A stretch of 64,000 bases of DNA from Winogradskyella sp. (lineage in GTDB: Bacteria > Bacteroidota > Bacteroidia > Flavobacteriales > Flavobacteriaceae), in assembly GCA_028383925.1 (NCBI GenBank), contig JAOEWO010000002.1, positions 1 through 64,000 of the forward strand, read 5' to 3'. Under the pieces are notes generated by a model. That model saw only the letters and a list, made by a program, of their open reading frames with translations, did not search any database and had not been told where the DNA came from. Below, in pieces: positions 36,221-45,186 of the stretch. Numbering within the stretch: position 1 is the stretch's first letter; each line of letters starts with the position of its first letter. Position numbers and translations under genes: made by a program.

Positions 36221-36254
36221 AAAGAAGCCTTTAGGATTAACTAAAGGCTTCTTT
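36221..36254 (-). terminator. Terminator after the DUF1501 gene
   Basis: The stem AAAGAAGCCTTTAG/CTAAAGGCTTCTTT (36221-36234/36241-36254) is perfect over 14 bp with a 6-base loop. It lies 17 bases past the stop of the DUF1501 gene on the minus strand and just upstream of metG. Confidence 0.85.
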
Positions 36255-36270
36255 ATTATTAAGTGTCAAT

Positions 36271-37875
36271 TTATCTTATAATTAAGGGTTTGCTAAAGTT
36301 TTTATTTCCTACAGAAATTCTATAAATATACTGACCTACGTATAGTTTTTGTGTCACTGTATTTTTAACACTTATGTTATGCTCGCCAGCAAATAACATT
36401 TCATTTTTTAAAGTAGCCACATCTCTACCCATAATATCATATAACTTAACAACAGTATGCTGAGTATATGGGTTTTTGATATGAATAATAGTATCTAAAT
36501 CTGTATAAATTACCTGATGCTTAAATCTGTTTTGATTAAAATCATCTACAGATAAGAGACTACAATTAAAACCAAGATCTACCCTTGCATAGGTTTGGTT
36601 AAGAAGAGCTTCGTCAACTAAATCTGCATCAATACAGAGCCACTCTTGCATTACTGTGGCATAAACTTCTCTAAAATCTTGGGTGTAATTAAGGTTGCCA
36701 TTTGTAAGATTACTTAAATCTGGATGATCGCTCACAAAGCCATTACCTTGTAAAGCTGGGCCAAATAATAGCAGTGGTGCAGCAGTGCCATGATCTGTAC
36801 CGTTAGAGCCATTTTCGTAAACGCGACGTCCAAATTCGCTAATACTCATAGACATCACTTTATCATCATGTCCCGATTGTGCTAAATCTTCATAAAAGGT
36901 TTTAATAGAGTTAGATAAATCTACTAATAAGTCTCTATGGTTATTTACTTGGTTGGCATGTGTATCAAAACTGCCAAGCGTAACCATATACACTTTAGTA
37001 CCCAAATTGCCTTTAATAAGACGTGCTACTATAGAAAGTTGTCGTCCTAAATCAGAATCCATATACTCAGAGGTATTTACACCTTCTGTATAGGCTTCAT
37101 GTATAGTACCTGCATATTGATATGTTGTATTTGTTGTACCACGCATAAATTCTAATTGCTCTCCATAAATGCAATCTGGAAAATTAGACATGTCGTGAAC
37201 CGTACCATTTTCTGCAATAGCTTGTAGTTGGTTAGGGTTGGCTACCGAAAACGCAAAGTTACTTGTGTCGCTATCAAAAATTAAATTTCCAATACTTCCT
37301 ATTTGCACAGCTGCTGGCACATCTGGCGGGTTTATTAAATATTCTGGGTATAAGTCTTCAAAATGTCTACCTAACCAGCCAGATTGGGTGCTATTTGTTG
37401 GGTCTGTTGAGGCCCAAATATCTGAACCTGCAAAGTGAGATTGACTAGAGTTTTCATAACCAACTCCATTTACAACCTTCATACCGCCATTATCCCAAAG
37501 GCCTAGTAGGTCATCCATATAGCTTGGCATACCAAAATTTGGTGTTAAAGCTGTTATTTGATTTTGATAATGTCTAATGTTTGGTCTATATGCAGCATAG
37601 GTGTCATAATCGTAAAGTGGTACAATGGTATTAAGGCCATCGTTACCTCCTTTAAGTCTTATAATAACGAGAACCCTGTCTGTTTCTGAGCTACTAATAG
37701 CTGCGGCAAGTTTAGAATTACTAGAAGCAGAGAGTGGCATGCCACCTAACATCATACTTCCGGCACCAGCAAGACCTAAGGCTTGTAAAAAAGAGCGTCG
37801 ATTCCATTTCTTATGTTCTAAATCATGTTCGTTAGTACCAAATTTAGTGTCTTTGCTTGAGTTGTGTTCGCACAT
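36271..37875 (-). CDS. DUF1501 protein with Tat signal and T9SS sorting domain
   Basis: This 534-aa protein has an N terminus with a twin-arginine motif (KWNRRSFLQALGLAGAGSMMLGG), suggesting Tat export in a folded state. The DUF1501 body has a sulfatase/phosphatase-like fold (VIIRLKGGNDGLNTIVPLYDYDTY.., SISEFGRRVYENGSNGTDHGTAAPLLLFG). The last 75 residues are a T9SS type A domain (VIYTDLDTIIHIKNP.., LYDIMGRDVA.., YIYRISVGNKNFSKPLIIR). Having both signals in one protein is notable. DUF1501 genes pair with DUF1800 genes, as here with 9 bp between them. The substrate is unknown. Confidence 0.85.
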   Translation of the reverse strand: MCEHNSSKDTKFGTNEHDLEHKKWNRRSFLQALGLAGAGSMMLGGMPLSASSNSKLAAAISSSETDRVLVIIRLKGGNDGLNTIVPLYDYDTYAAYRPNIRHYQNQITALTPNFGMPSYMDDLLGLWDNGGMKVVNGVGYENSSQSHFAGSDIWASTDPTNSTQSGWLGRHFEDLYPEYLINPPDVPAAVQIGSIGNLIFDSDTSNFAFSVANPNQLQAIAENGTVHDMSNFPDCIYGEQLEFMRGTTNTTYQYAGTIHEAYTEGVNTSEYMDSDLGRQLSIVARLIKGNLGTKVYMVTLGSFDTHANQVNNHRDLLVDLSNSIKTFYEDLAQSGHDDKVMSMSISEFGRRVYENGSNGTDHGTAAPLLLFGPALQGNGFVSDHPDLSNLTNGNLNYTQDFREVYATVMQEWLCIDADLVDEALLNQTYARVDLGFNCSLLSVDDFNQNRFKHQVIYTDLDTIIHIKNPYTQHTVVKLYDIMGRDVATLKNEMLFAGEHNISVKNTVTQKLYVGQYIYRISVGNKNFSKPLIIR

Positions 37876-37884
37876 AATAATAGG

Positions 37885-39342
37885 TTATTTAAGTTGAAAT
37901 TCGGGAAGTTTTATTAAGTGAAGTAGCAGAAGTACCACTTGGTATGGAACAGACTCGTATTGTAAATTCCATATTTGATTTTCGTAATAATTTTCAGGTA
38001 AATTATGTTTAAAAATATCTGTAGCAGCTTGGTAATCTTCAATTGAGTATAATTCTAAAGGCATAAACCTATCTATAATACTTTTAGCAACTATATAAGG
38101 ATCATTACTATTATTAGAACTTTCAATCGCAAATGCTCGTAATTCTTCATTAAAATTATTCCAAGTGTGCCAAATGGTCCATTGTAGTATTTCCCAACGT
38201 CCTGTAAGTGTGCTAGAGTTAATCCAGTCTCTGTCTCCTTGCCAACCAGCAACATCAACAGGCTCAAACATTTGCTGCCCTAGTACATTGTTAAACCATA
38301 CCATGGCTTCGTAATGGTCTTGTTGTAGGCTAAAATTTGTGATGTTTAGATATGACATCGTCATATCGTAAGGACTTTTAATTTGAGTACCTATGGTTTT
38401 AGAATCAAAAAAGTGTTCACTTTTAAAGAGTATTCTAAGTATGTTACTAATATTAAAATCTTGAACAAAAATGCTTGCCATTTCTGTAACAACTGTTTCG
38501 TTTACTGTTGCGCTTACAAAATAACTGTAGAGTTTTTTACAAATAAATTGGGCTATTTGCGGTGCTCTTTCTTCAAAAAGAAGATCTATTAAGCCATCAT
38601 AATCGTAGTTGCCAGTTTGATTGAAAATTGTTTTTTCTGAATTGTCAAAAGTACTAGCGTCAAAGTAAATAGGGTAGGTCCAGTTTTCTCGATGATTATA
38701 GCCTGTAAGTGCTTTAGAGGTTTCTACAATATCATTTTGGGTATAGCCATTATCTACCCCAAGGGTAAACAATTCGAAAAGTTCGCGTGCGTAATTTTCG
38801 TTAGGGCTGTTATTTGTGTTTTCTAATCCGTTAAGAAAAACCAGCATGGCACTTGTTTTACCTATTGCTCTAACAAATTCTTGGAAGTTTCCTAATAGGT
38901 GTTCTTCAATAGTGCTATAGTATTCATACAAATGATTACTTGCATAATAATCTTCTAGTCGCGTTACAAAATGATTACTCCAAAATAAAACCAAACGTCC
39001 TTTTAGGCCTGTGGTTTGCATTTGGTTCATCACTTCTAAAAATATTTCTCTATGATTTTCTTGAGTTTGTTCGTCAAAATCAAATCCTAAATTAGCATAA
39101 TCATCATTAGTGAAATCTGCCCAAACGGGTTCTGGCCAACTCGGTGCGTTTAAAGACGTGTCTATAAGTTGATTTATTAAATCGTTTGGTGCTAATGCTA
39201 GTGAAGCATCAATAGTAGCTTTGTTTGCATCATAACCAAGGCGTCTATAAGCGTGCCTTATACGTTCTGCGTTCCAGGGGTTTAGGGTAGATGGTACATA
39301 AGGTTGTAATGTACTTGTTATACAAGATGTAAAGACACTCAT
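37885..39342 (-). CDS. DUF1800 family protein
   Basis: This 485-aa protein belongs to the mainly helical DUF1800 family: IRHAYRRLGYDANKATIDA near the start, ENYARELFELFTLGVDNGYTQNDIVETSKALTGY in the middle, and DVAGWQGDRDWINSSTLTGRWEIL. The start MSVFTSCITS lacks a clear signal peptide; a lipoprotein-like SC at position 6-7 is too early for a normal lipobox. The function is unknown. It is the first gene of the DUF1800-DUF1501 pair, which is widely conserved and likely works on an extracellular substrate. Confidence 0.85.
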   Translation of the reverse strand: MSVFTSCITSTLQPYVPSTLNPWNAERIRHAYRRLGYDANKATIDASLALAPNDLINQLIDTSLNAPSWPEPVWADFTNDDYANLGFDFDEQTQENHREIFLEVMNQMQTTGLKGRLVLFWSNHFVTRLEDYYASNHLYEYYSTIEEHLLGNFQEFVRAIGKTSAMLVFLNGLENTNNSPNENYARELFELFTLGVDNGYTQNDIVETSKALTGYNHRENWTYPIYFDASTFDNSEKTIFNQTGNYDYDGLIDLLFEERAPQIAQFICKKLYSYFVSATVNETVVTEMASIFVQDFNISNILRILFKSEHFFDSKTIGTQIKSPYDMTMSYLNITNFSLQQDHYEAMVWFNNVLGQQMFEPVDVAGWQGDRDWINSSTLTGRWEILQWTIWHTWNNFNEELRAFAIESSNNSNDPYIVAKSIIDRFMPLELYSIEDYQAATDIFKHNLPENYYENQIWNLQYESVPYQVVLLLLHLIKLPEFQLK

Positions 39343-39501
39343 AAGTAGGAATTTTTAATTAAACTAGTTTAAAAGAACTAATAATTTAAATAAGATACGT
39401 TTATATTATGTTATTTAGATGTTTTGTGTTAAAAAAATATTAAAATAGCATTATTTATTAATCTGAATATAACTTTTTTATATTTACACAAAGCTATTTA
39501 T

Positions 39502-40530
39502 ATGATTTTGAGATCCCCATTAGTTGTTGTAATATTTAGTATTTGTTTAGTCTTAAAGGGGACTATTTATGCTCAAAGTGAAACTAATAATTCTATTAAA
39601 ATGACCTCTACTTTAATACAACCTACATATTTAAAAGCTGGTGATACCGTTGCAATAGTTGCCCCATCAGGTGTTTTAAAAAATCGTGAAGGTGAAGTAC
39701 AACAAGCTGTCGCACTATTAAAAAGTTGGGGTTTGTATGTTGTGGTCGGTAAGCATGTTTTTAAACAGTCTAATCATTTTGCAGGTACAGATGATGAGCG
39801 ATGTGAGGATATTCAAAATGCTCTAGACGATCCTACAATTAGTGCTATTTGGTGCGCTCGAGGCGGCTACGGAACTGTTAGAATTTTAGATAAATTAGAT
39901 TATACAAAGTTTAAAAATCATCCCAAATGGGTTATTGGCTACTCTGATATTACTGCGTTACATAACCAATTACACAACAACGGTTTTAAGTCTATACATG
40001 CCATAATGTGTGTAAGTTTAACTAAAGATTTAAGCGAAATAGCAGACGCTGTAGAAACGTTTAAGGCGGCACTATTTGGGTATCCTAAAAACTACGATTT
40101 ATACTATTCTCCATATAATAAAATTGGCGAAGCCAAAGGCCAACTAGTTGGAGGTAATTTAACCATATTGCACACCATGTTGGGTTCTAAAGAAAGTTTA
40201 GATACAACTAATAAAATTCTTTTTATAGAAGAAATAGGGGAGTACAAATACCATATAGATCGTATGTTGCAAAGTATGAAGCGTGCAGGTTATTTTGAAA
40301 ATTGTAAAGGTCTTATTGTTGGTGATATGTCTAGAATGCGAAAAAATACAACCCTTTGGGGCTCATCTGTAGAGCAGCTTATTTTAGATGTACTTAAGGA
40401 TTACGATTTTCCAATAACCTTTAATATGCCAGCAGGCCATGAGAAGAAAAATTTAGCATTAACTTTAGGTATGACCGTTGAGTTAAAAGTTGAGAAGGAT
40501 AAGACTTTGGTTAGTTTTATAAACAAATAA
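39502..40530 (+). CDS. LD-carboxypeptidase (peptidase S66), exported
   Basis: This 342-aa serine peptidase removes the terminal D-Ala from muropeptide tetrapeptides in cell-wall recycling. The nucleophile Ser lies in WVIGYSDITALHN; the Glu and His of the triad are expected in LFIEEIGEYKYHIDRML and PAGHEKKN. Unusually for this normally cytosolic enzyme, residues 1-24 (MILRSPLVVVIFSICLVLKGTIYAQ) look like a signal peptide, implying a periplasmic form. An internal ATG (KMTSTL, residue 34) could instead give a cytosolic protein. The yraN gene follows 46 bp downstream. Confidence 0.88.
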   Translation: MILRSPLVVVIFSICLVLKGTIYAQSETNNSIKMTSTLIQPTYLKAGDTVAIVAPSGVLKNREGEVQQAVALLKSWGLYVVVGKHVFKQSNHFAGTDDERCEDIQNALDDPTISAIWCARGGYGTVRILDKLDYTKFKNHPKWVIGYSDITALHNQLHNNGFKSIHAIMCVSLTKDLSEIADAVETFKAALFGYPKNYDLYYSPYNKIGEAKGQLVGGNLTILHTMLGSKESLDTTNKILFIEEIGEYKYHIDRMLQSMKRAGYFENCKGLIVGDMSRMRKNTTLWGSSVEQLILDVLKDYDFPITFNMPAGHEKKNLALTLGMTVELKVEKDKTLVSFINK

Positions 40531-40576
40531 CGATTAAATAGGCGGTAGTTATTACTGTTTTTATTGAAACAAAAAT

Positions 40577-40936
40577 ATGGCACAACACAACGAACTTGGA
40601 AAAAAAGGGGAGCAACTTGCTGTAGATTTTCTTCATAAGAACAACTATAAAATTATACAACGCAACTACCGTTTTGATAAAGCAGAGGTAGATATTATAG
40701 CACAAAAGACTGGTATTTTAGCTATAGTTGAAGTAAAAACAAGATCTACCACAGATTTTGGGAATCCGCAAGATTTTGTAAAACCCAAACAGATTAAAAA
40801 TTTAGTAAAGGCTGTAGATGCTTATGTTATAGAGAATAATATAAACTTAGAAGTGCGTTTTGATATTATTGCTATTGTAAAAAAGAATAAAGGCTTTGAA
40901 ATTGAGCATTTAGAAAATGCATTTTATCATTTTTAA
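40577..40936 (+). CDS. YraN/UPF0102 family endonuclease-like protein
   Basis: This 119-aa protein has the restriction-endonuclease-like fold of the UPF0102 family: NELGKKGEQLAVDFL, NYRFDKAEVDIIAQK and AIVEVKTRS give the E..D..ExK nuclease signature. The cellular role is unsettled in the literature as I recall it; it is often near DNA-recombination genes. It sits 46 bp after the LD-carboxypeptidase gene. Its last 4 bases overlap the convergent membrane-protein gene. Confidence 0.88.
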   Translation: MAQHNELGKKGEQLAVDFLHKNNYKIIQRNYRFDKAEVDIIAQKTGILAIVEVKTRSTTDFGNPQDFVKPKQIKNLVKAVDAYVIENNINLEVRFDIIAIVKKNKGFEIEHLENAFYHF

Positions 40937-41271
40937 ATATACAGATGTATAACAACAAAAAACAGACTGTAGAATGCTACATTAACTATAGCATCTTTTG
41001 TTTTAAGCGTTTTTAAGCGTTTTATTTCCTTCTTTAAAATTCCAAATGATAATACAAAAGACACCAAGGCAATGCCAGTGAAAATAAACCAATACAGAGA
41101 TTGTGGATAGGGTAGGGTTATATTGGTAACAAAAAATAAAATAAACAAACCACCTGCAATTACTAATCGCTTTTCTTCATTTAAACTAAGCTTGTTTCTA
41201 AGTGAAATATCTCTAAGCTTAAAAACGATTAATACGCTAATAGCAGTGATAAATATTAAGGTTAAGTTCAT
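40933..41271 (-). CDS. Small four-helix membrane protein of unknown function
   Basis: This 112-aa protein has four hydrophobic spans at about 1-16, 37-53, 59-78 and 93-110, joined by short basic loops (KLRDISLRNKLSLNEEKR, KKEIKRLKTLKTKD). No family was recognised. Its stop overlaps the yraN stop by 4 bp in a tail-to-tail arrangement, and it lies 59 bp after nadD stops, further down the same strand. Confidence 0.6.
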   Translation of the reverse strand: MNLTLIFITAISVLIVFKLRDISLRNKLSLNEEKRLVIAGGLFILFFVTNITLPYPQSLYWFIFTGIALVSFVLSFGILKKEIKRLKTLKTKDAIVNVAFYSLFFVVIHLYI

Positions 41272-41330
41272 GTGCTGAGTTTGTAGTAAAAATAATAATT
41301 AAAGGTTAATTTTTATTTTTTTATAATTAT

Positions 41331-41909
41331 TTATTTGTAGAAATTCATTTCATCAATGTAATGCCATACGTTTTCCGATAGCATTGGGCGCACATTTCGA
41401 TGAGCTTTTATTTCTTTTCTTATAAACGTAGAAGATAGCTCCATTATTGGCGCAGATATGAAAAAAATTTTTGGATGGTTTATAAATTGTTTATCTACAG
41501 TAGCTTCAGACAATCTTGGGTAAACATAGATACTATGATTTTCTAAAATAAGCTCATAGTTTTTCCACTTATGAAAACTTTTTAAATTGTCTTCTCCCAT
41601 AATTAACGAGAAGTTGTATTCTGGGTGTTTTTCAAAAAGATAAGTCAGCGTGTCAATAGTATAGTTGGGTTGCTTTAAACTAAACTCTATAGCACTTGGG
41701 TGTAATTTTTCATAATCCTTTGTAGCACGGTAAACCATCTCTAAACGCTGATTATTGTCTAGCAAACTACTTTTCTTTTTAAACGGACTTAAAGGGGTAA
41801 CGACAAACCAAATTTGGTCTAAATCACTATGCTCGGCTAGATGGTTAGCAATTGTTAAATGGCCAATATGTATAGGGTTAAATGTGCCAAAATATAAACC
41901 GATTTTCAT
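41331..41909 (-). CDS. nadD: Nicotinate-nucleotide adenylyltransferase
   Basis: This 192-aa cytosolic enzyme of NAD synthesis joins nicotinate mononucleotide and ATP to give deamido-NAD. The nucleotidyltransferase motifs are clear: GTFNPIHIGHLTIANH (the HxGH motif) and the C-terminal SSTFIRKEI (ISSTxxR). The length is normal. It is the third gene of a yicC-gmk-nadD operon, starting 12 bp after gmk. Confidence 0.96.
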   Translation of the reverse strand: MKIGLYFGTFNPIHIGHLTIANHLAEHSDLDQIWFVVTPLSPFKKKSSLLDNNQRLEMVYRATKDYEKLHPSAIEFSLKQPNYTIDTLTYLFEKHPEYNFSLIMGEDNLKSFHKWKNYELILENHSIYVYPRLSEATVDKQFINHPKIFFISAPIMELSSTFIRKEIKAHRNVRPMLSENVWHYIDEMNFYK

Positions 41910-41921
41910 TATATACGCTAT

Positions 41922-42512
41922 TTATTCCTTTATAAAATCTGAAACCAAATTATAAGCATTTTCTAAAGCCTCGTCTAGGTTTTTATTAACCACAATAGTA
42001 TCAAAAAGAGGTGCTGTTGCTAGTTCTGCTGGTGCCTTAGCAACACGCATACTTATTTTGTCTTCGCTTTCTTCACCTCTGTCTTTAAGACGTCTTACCA
42101 ATTCATTTAAATCTGGTGGTTTAACAAAAATAGAAAGAGTTTGCTCTGGAAATTTTCTTTTTATACGAAGACCGCCAGAAACATCAATATCAAAAATAAC
42201 ATGTTTACCTTCGGCCCAAATACGTTCTACTTCTGCTTTTAGTGTACCATAAAAATTGTCTCTATAAACTTCTTCCCACTCTAAAAAAGAGTCTGCTTTA
42301 ATCTTATCTTTAAATTCTGAAAGCGATAAGAAATAGTAATCTTTACCATGCTTTTCATTACCACGGGCAGCACGAGAGGTTGCAGAAATAGAAAATTCTA
42401 AATTAAGTTCTTTTTGTTTTAGTAAATGACGAACAATAGTTGTTTTACCAGATCCTGATGGAGCTGAGAATACAATAAGTTTGCCTTGTTTTATGTTTTT
42501 TGATTCTGACAC
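41922..42512 (-). CDS. gmk: Guanylate kinase
   Basis: This 196-aa enzyme phosphorylates GMP to GDP. The P-loop is SAPSGSGKTTIV near the N terminus. The GMP-binding segment includes SATSRAARGNEKHGKDYYFLS and FLEWEEVYRDNFYGT, and the late DIDVSGGLRIK block is also conserved. The length is normal. It follows yicC by 48 bp and is followed by nadD at 12 bp. Confidence 0.97.
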   Translation of the reverse strand: MSESKNIKQGKLIVFSAPSGSGKTTIVRHLLKQKELNLEFSISATSRAARGNEKHGKDYYFLSLSEFKDKIKADSFLEWEEVYRDNFYGTLKAEVERIWAEGKHVIFDIDVSGGLRIKRKFPEQTLSIFVKPPDLNELVRRLKDRGEESEDKISMRVAKAPAELATAPLFDTIVVNKNLDEALENAYNLVSDFIKE

Positions 42513-42560
42513 TTTTAAACTTTTTTTACTGAATACTAAGACTTGGGGACTCTGTACTAG

Positions 42561-43418
42561 TTAGAGTACATTTAATAATTGTTCTTTAATTTTTTCGAGC
42601 TCATCTTTCATCTGCACTACCAGTTTTTGCATTGGTGCATGGTTAGATTTAGAGCCAATAGTATTTATTTCGCGGCCAATTTCTTGAGAGATAAACCCTA
42701 ATTTTTTACCATTAGAATCGCTAGAATTTAGAGTCTTAATAAAATAATCTAAGTGGTTATCTAGCCTTACTTTTTCTTCTGTAATATCAAATTTCTCAAT
42801 ATAGTAGACTAACTCTTGCTCAAAACGGTTTTCATCTACTTTTTCTTTAATATCAGAAATACCTTTTTCTAATCGGGCTCTAACCCCATCAATACGGTCG
42901 GGATCCATAGTAATTACCTCTTCTAGAAGTCGTGTTAAAGTTGCAATTCTATTTTCAAAATCTTGTTTTAAAATAGCCCCTTCATCTTTACGATACGCAA
43001 CTATTTTGGTAATAGCTTCGTTAATTTCGTTGTTAATTAAAGCCCATTCATTTTCATCAATATCATCACGCTCTGTTGTAATTGCATCTGGCAAACGAAT
43101 AGCCATTTTTAAAAGCTCAGTGGCGTCGCCATCAACAACTTCTTTAAGTTGTTTTATGTATTCATTTACAACTGTTTTGTTAATTTTAGAGCTAGTGTCT
43201 TCTCCTGTAATTTCTACAAAAAGTGAAAAATCTACTTTGCCACGTACCAGGCTTTTAGCTATAACTTTTCTTATGCCTAACTCTTTTGCACGGTACATAG
43301 ACGGCATACGCGCGTTAAGATCTAAACTTTTACTGTTAAGTGATTTTAATTCGATAGATATTTTTTTGGTTGGGAGCTGTAGTACAGATTTCCCATAACC
43401 GGTCATAGATTGTATCAT
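42561..43418 (-). CDS. YicC family endoribonuclease-like protein
   Basis: From the ATG at 43418 it reads MIQSMTGYGKS, the universal start of this family, giving 285 aa; the track start at 43445 adds nine non-conserved residues. Other family blocks are ELKSLNSKSLDLNARMP, RGKVDFSLFVE and the C-terminal KKLGFISQEIGREINTIGSKSNHAPMQKLVVQMKDELEKIKEQLLNVL. YicC proteins are linked to RNA turnover and often sit beside gmk, as here. A perfect TACCTTTG promoter element lies upstream. Confidence 0.93.
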   Translation of the reverse strand: MIQSMTGYGKSVLQLPTKKISIELKSLNSKSLDLNARMPSMYRAKELGIRKVIAKSLVRGKVDFSLFVEITGEDTSSKINKTVVNEYIKQLKEVVDGDATELLKMAIRLPDAITTERDDIDENEWALINNEINEAITKIVAYRKDEGAILKQDFENRIATLTRLLEEVITMDPDRIDGVRARLEKGISDIKEKVDENRFEQELVYYIEKFDITEEKVRLDNHLDYFIKTLNSSDSNGKKLGFISQEIGREINTIGSKSNHAPMQKLVVQMKDELEKIKEQLLNVL

Positions 43419-43442
43419 TAATACGATGCGATTAAAGTTAGA

Positions 43443-43450
43443 CAAAGGTA
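43443..43450 (-). promoter_or_regulatory. -7 element for the yicC-gmk-nadD operon
   Basis: The minus strand reads TACCTTTG, an exact TAnnTTTG match, 24 bases before the yicC ATG. It faces away from the promoter at 43501-43527. Confidence 0.5.
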
Positions 43451-43500
43451 CAAAAATGAATGGTTTTTATACAGTAATAAAAAGTTTGAAAACCACTGAG

Positions 43501-43527
43501 TTGCCACCTCATACTTTTTTAACTTTG
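43501..43527 (+). promoter_or_regulatory. Flavobacterial promoter for the thioesterase gene
   Basis: TTG (43501-43503), a 16-base spacer and TAACTTTG (43520-43527) match the Bacteroidota housekeeping consensus. The ATG follows 23 bases later. Confidence 0.6.
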
Positions 43528-43550
43528 CAACTGCTTAAGAACACAAAACT

Positions 43551-44030
43551 ATGTATAAGAAACAATTTGAAATTCGTTGGAGTGATGTAGACGCAAATGG
43601 ACATTTAGCTAATTCTGCATACACTAATTTTATGAGTCATGCGCGAATGTCCTTTTTTGGTGAACAAGGCTTTTCTATGCCTCAAATTAGAACGCACAAT
43701 GTTGGACCAGTTGTTTTTTATGAACACATGTTCTATTTTAAAGAGTCTTTTATAGGTGCGCCTATTACTGTAACTATAGAGGTATCTGGCTTAAGTGAAG
43801 ATGGTATGTTATTTATGTTTGAGCATAATTTTTATAATGATAAAGGCGAAAACTTAGCGTATTGCGAAATGCAAGGTGGTTGGATAGATTTAACTTATAG
43901 AAAACTAACAGGTTTGCCAGAAACTTTACTCGCATTGGCAAAAAAATTCCCAAAATCTGAAAGTTTTAAGGTTTTAACCAAAGCAGATACGCGCAAGCAC
44001 GGTATAAAGCCAAAAGCTATGAAACTATAG
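43551..44030 (+). CDS. Hotdog-fold acyl-CoA thioesterase
   Basis: This 159-aa cytosolic protein belongs to the 4-hydroxybenzoyl-CoA thioesterase/FadM-like group. The block IRWSDVDANGHLANSAYTNFM carries the catalytic Asp and the conserved NGHLAN loop. A second part, FYFKESFIGAPITVTIEVSGL, is the expected central strand-turn-strand. It hydrolyses an acyl-CoA of unknown chain type. It is monocistronic, with its own promoter. Confidence 0.85.
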   Translation: MYKKQFEIRWSDVDANGHLANSAYTNFMSHARMSFFGEQGFSMPQIRTHNVGPVVFYEHMFYFKESFIGAPITVTIEVSGLSEDGMLFMFEHNFYNDKGENLAYCEMQGGWIDLTYRKLTGLPETLLALAKKFPKSESFKVLTKADTRKHGIKPKAMKL

Positions 44031-44051
44031 TTTACTGTAAGCGAATAACAT

Positions 44052-45185
44052 TTATTTAAAAGGTTGGTGTTGCTTAAAAGACTTTATTTGTACGTTTTTA
44101 ATAAACGGCTTTAATAGTAGATTAGGTACATACCTTTTGTGTTTGCAATAACAAGTTAATGTTTTGGGTATAGCACCGAGCGTGCTTTTTATTTCGGAGG
44201 CGGTTCTGCCTAAATTTATGTGTTTAGATTTGGTAGATATACCTAGCCTAATATAGTCGTTTAAAATGCGGGTATATATGCCGTAATCTTTGTTTTTAGA
44301 ATAGTCAATACCTATAAAATGAGCATCAAGATTAGCCCCGTTTAGCATTGCAGAGAGAAACCCAACTAATTTATCATCTAAAAAATAGCCTTTTACTATA
44401 AATTTTTCTTTGAATGTGTTTTTAAGATGCACATATGTTTCTAGGTTTAAAACTTGCGCGTTAAAATCTGCATTTTCTATTGTGTTTTGGTATAAAGCTT
44501 GTAGTTCTTCTTTGTGTTTATTAATAGCTTCAGTAGAAAATGAAACAACGTTTAAAGCATCACTTTTAGCATCTGCTCGGTTCGCCTTTACTCTGTATTT
44601 AGATTTTAAAGCACTTGTGTAATCTTTAAAAGATGCCCATTTAGGGTCTAATGTAATGATCATATTAGGCTCAACTTGCATAGCTGTATAATCGTAAGAT
44701 TGTAAATGATCTGTAATATAAAGCGATTCGTTTTCAAAATCTTTAACAAAAATAGTGCTTAGTTTTTTAGTGCTTTTAGATAACTTTTTAACCCCTTTTA
44801 CTAGGGCTTTAAATGTTTCAATTTTATCTTCACCTTCTTTTAAAAATGTACCATATTCGCCGCTTAAAAAAGCATTACCACAAAATAAAACACGTATTTG
44901 ATTATTGCAAAACATAGTGTTTACAAAACGTCTTATTTTGTGAGACATTTTAATGTTTTTTGTAATTGTTTCTACACCTATTGTTACAATTTGTGTGTTG
45001 GCAAAGGCTATAGCTTTTTTATCTTTTATAATAAAGATATAGTTAAAATTAATGTCTGTGTTAGCGAACTCAAAAGCTTTTAAAAATTGTGGTGAATAAT
45101 AAATATTTGTACAACAATTTACATTATCCCAATAGGCTTGAGGAATAGATTTTACGGTTGTAAATACTTCAGATTTTAAATGCAA
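44052..45185 (-). CDS. GNAT-fold acyltransferase-like protein
   Basis: This 377-aa protein starts at TTG 45185: no ATG or GTG lies between the upstream in-frame stop and the conserved region. Residues 190-340 look like a GNAT or FemX/CelD-type acyltransferase half (YTSALKSKYRVKANRADAK.., KGYFLDDKLVGFLSAMLNGANLDAHFIGIDYSKNKDYGIYTRIL..). Such proteins attach acyl groups to surface polymers or amino acids. The N-terminal half is a degenerate second copy of the fold. It follows the EamA gene with a 1-bp gap, so it is probably in the same operon. Confidence 0.65.
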   Translation of the reverse strand: MHLKSEVFTTVKSIPQAYWDNVNCCTNIYYSPQFLKAFEFANTDINFNYIFIIKDKKAIAFANTQIVTIGVETITKNIKMSHKIRRFVNTMFCNNQIRVLFCGNAFLSGEYGTFLKEGEDKIETFKALVKGVKKLSKSTKKLSTIFVKDFENESLYITDHLQSYDYTAMQVEPNMIITLDPKWASFKDYTSALKSKYRVKANRADAKSDALNVVSFSTEAINKHKEELQALYQNTIENADFNAQVLNLETYVHLKNTFKEKFIVKGYFLDDKLVGFLSAMLNGANLDAHFIGIDYSKNKDYGIYTRILNDYIRLGISTKSKHINLGRTASEIKSTLGAIPKTLTCYCKHKRYVPNLLLKPFIKNVQIKSFKQHQPFK

Positions 45186-45186
45186 A

